A stretch of DNA of 5,838 bases. Source: UBA12078 sp964573565. Lineage in GTDB: Bacteria > Patescibacteriota > Dojkabacteria > SC72. The position numbers were made by a program, and so were the translations under genes. The notes under the pieces were generated by a model, which saw only the letters and a list, made by a program, of their open reading frames with translations, was not told the origin of the DNA and did not search any database. Positions 5,352 to 5,838 of the stretch are shown here, piece by piece. The stretch is from NCBI GenBank assembly GCA_964573565.1, contig CAZNJV010000032.1, positions 1-5,838 of the forward strand, given 5' to 3'. The stretch's first letter is position 1. Every line of letters begins with the position of its first letter.

Positions 5352-5838
5352 CCTTTCTCTGCTACTTTCTGCATTACAACCTCACCAGATCTTCGCCGAA
5401 GAGAGTTTTAATCTATCCTCTGAATTTGTACATACTATTCAGGGAGATACCATCTCTACACAAGCAATCATCACAATCTCTGCAGAGACACCAAAGGTAA
5501 TATCATACTTCACAATTACCCTCCCACAAGAGAACATCTCCCCAACATGTAAAAACGAAAGTAAGGGCACAGATGTTGATTGCACAAGTTACAAAAGAGC
5601 TGGTGTAACTGATATCCTTTTGGACTTAAATAACGCCATCGTAAAACCATCAACACCAATCAGTATCTCCGTAAACTATTCTACAGCCTACACACAATCA
5701 AATTCATACAGCATAGTCTCTCAGTTTCAAGGCTATGACACTACCAAGATATCGTTAATATACCCAAGAACCTTCGGAGAACCTCTCTGGGCCTCTGATA
5801 CAATACAAAGTATAAAGGCAATTGGTGAGACATATCAG
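5305..5838 (+). CDS. Secreted beta-rich protein of unknown function, N-terminal part (runs off right edge)
   Basis: The frame is open from ATG 5305 to the window end (178 codons, no stop). The first 31 residues form a clear signal peptide: KK at 9-10, a Leu/Ser-rich hydrophobic core at about 11-24, and a likely cleavage after Ile-Phe-Ala (29-31). The mature part alternates hydrophobic and Ser/Thr residues as in beta-sandwich domains, with strands around 53-59, 65-73, 103-108 and 118-127, and two cysteines (82 and 93) that could pair outside the cell. No catalytic motif appears in the visible portion. Signal peptide plus beta-sandwich resembles the N-terminal region of transglutaminase-like or other surface proteins of Candidate Phyla Radiation bacteria, but this is only a guess. 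It overlaps the cupin gene by 47 nt in another frame. A TTG at 5314 could be an alternative start. No ribosome binding site is visible. Confidence 0.75.
   Translation, partial: MRNLTGYLKKILLLSSLSLLLSALQPHQIFAEESFNLSSEFVHTIQGDTISTQAIITISAETPKVISYFTITLPQENISPTCKNESKGTDVDCTSYKRAGVTDILLDLNNAIVKPSTPISISVNYSTAYTQSNSYSIVSQFQGYDTTKISLIYPRTFGEPLWASDTIQSIKAIGETYQ

Noticed and set aside
68..5430. 13-nt direct repeat CTCTGAATTTGTA at 68-80 and 5418-5430
   Set aside because: Each copy lies inside an unrelated coding sequence (uvrC and the secreted protein). A match of this length is reasonably expected by chance in an AT-rich window of this size.
1..5838. CRISPR array, transposon, tRNA/rRNA, riboswitch or recoded UGA
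   Set aside because: No regularly spaced repeats, terminal inverted repeats, transposase motifs or structured RNA patterns were seen, and no complete gene needs in-frame TGA; gaps between genes are at most 35 nt.

Overview
The window looks like chromosomal DNA of a small-genome bacterium, most likely of the Candidate Phyla Radiation (Patescibacteria; Dojkabacteria- or Microgenomates-like). This is inferred from AT-rich sequence, very tight packing, a cupin-type phosphoglucose-isomerase relative of the kind seen in that group, small wall and membrane proteins, and almost no Shine-Dalgarno sites. The standard genetic code fits: all complete genes end in TAA or TAG, and tryptophan is TGG. No 16S or other marker is present, so the placement is tentative.

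Left part, minus strand (1-3547): a complete replicative DNA polymerase III alpha subunit (dnaE, 1132 aa) followed 14 nt later by the start of uvrC, which runs off the left edge. Replication and nucleotide excision repair are therefore side by side.

Middle (3548-3582): a 35-bp divergent intergenic region. It carries a -10 element for each direction, and the two hexamers share the same four base pairs (TATA).

Right part, plus strand (3583-5838): four closely packed genes. They encode a membrane-anchored lysozyme/transglycosylase-like protein, a YggT-family membrane protein, a cupin related to archaeal-type glucose-6-phosphate isomerase in which all four expected metal ligands seem replaced, and a secreted beta-rich protein cut by the window edge. 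Three of the four relate to the envelope, so the cluster probably serves cell-surface biology.

The most notable pattern is regulatory. Three starts (uvrC, the lysozyme-like gene and the cupin gene) have an extended -10 element of the form TGnTATAnT only 5-7 nt before the ATG and no ribosome binding site, as expected for leaderless mRNAs. The other main points are the altered cupin active site and a DnaE with a complete PHP metal-ligand set. No mobile element, CRISPR array, RNA gene or complete new system is visible, and no stretch over 300 bases lacks a gene.
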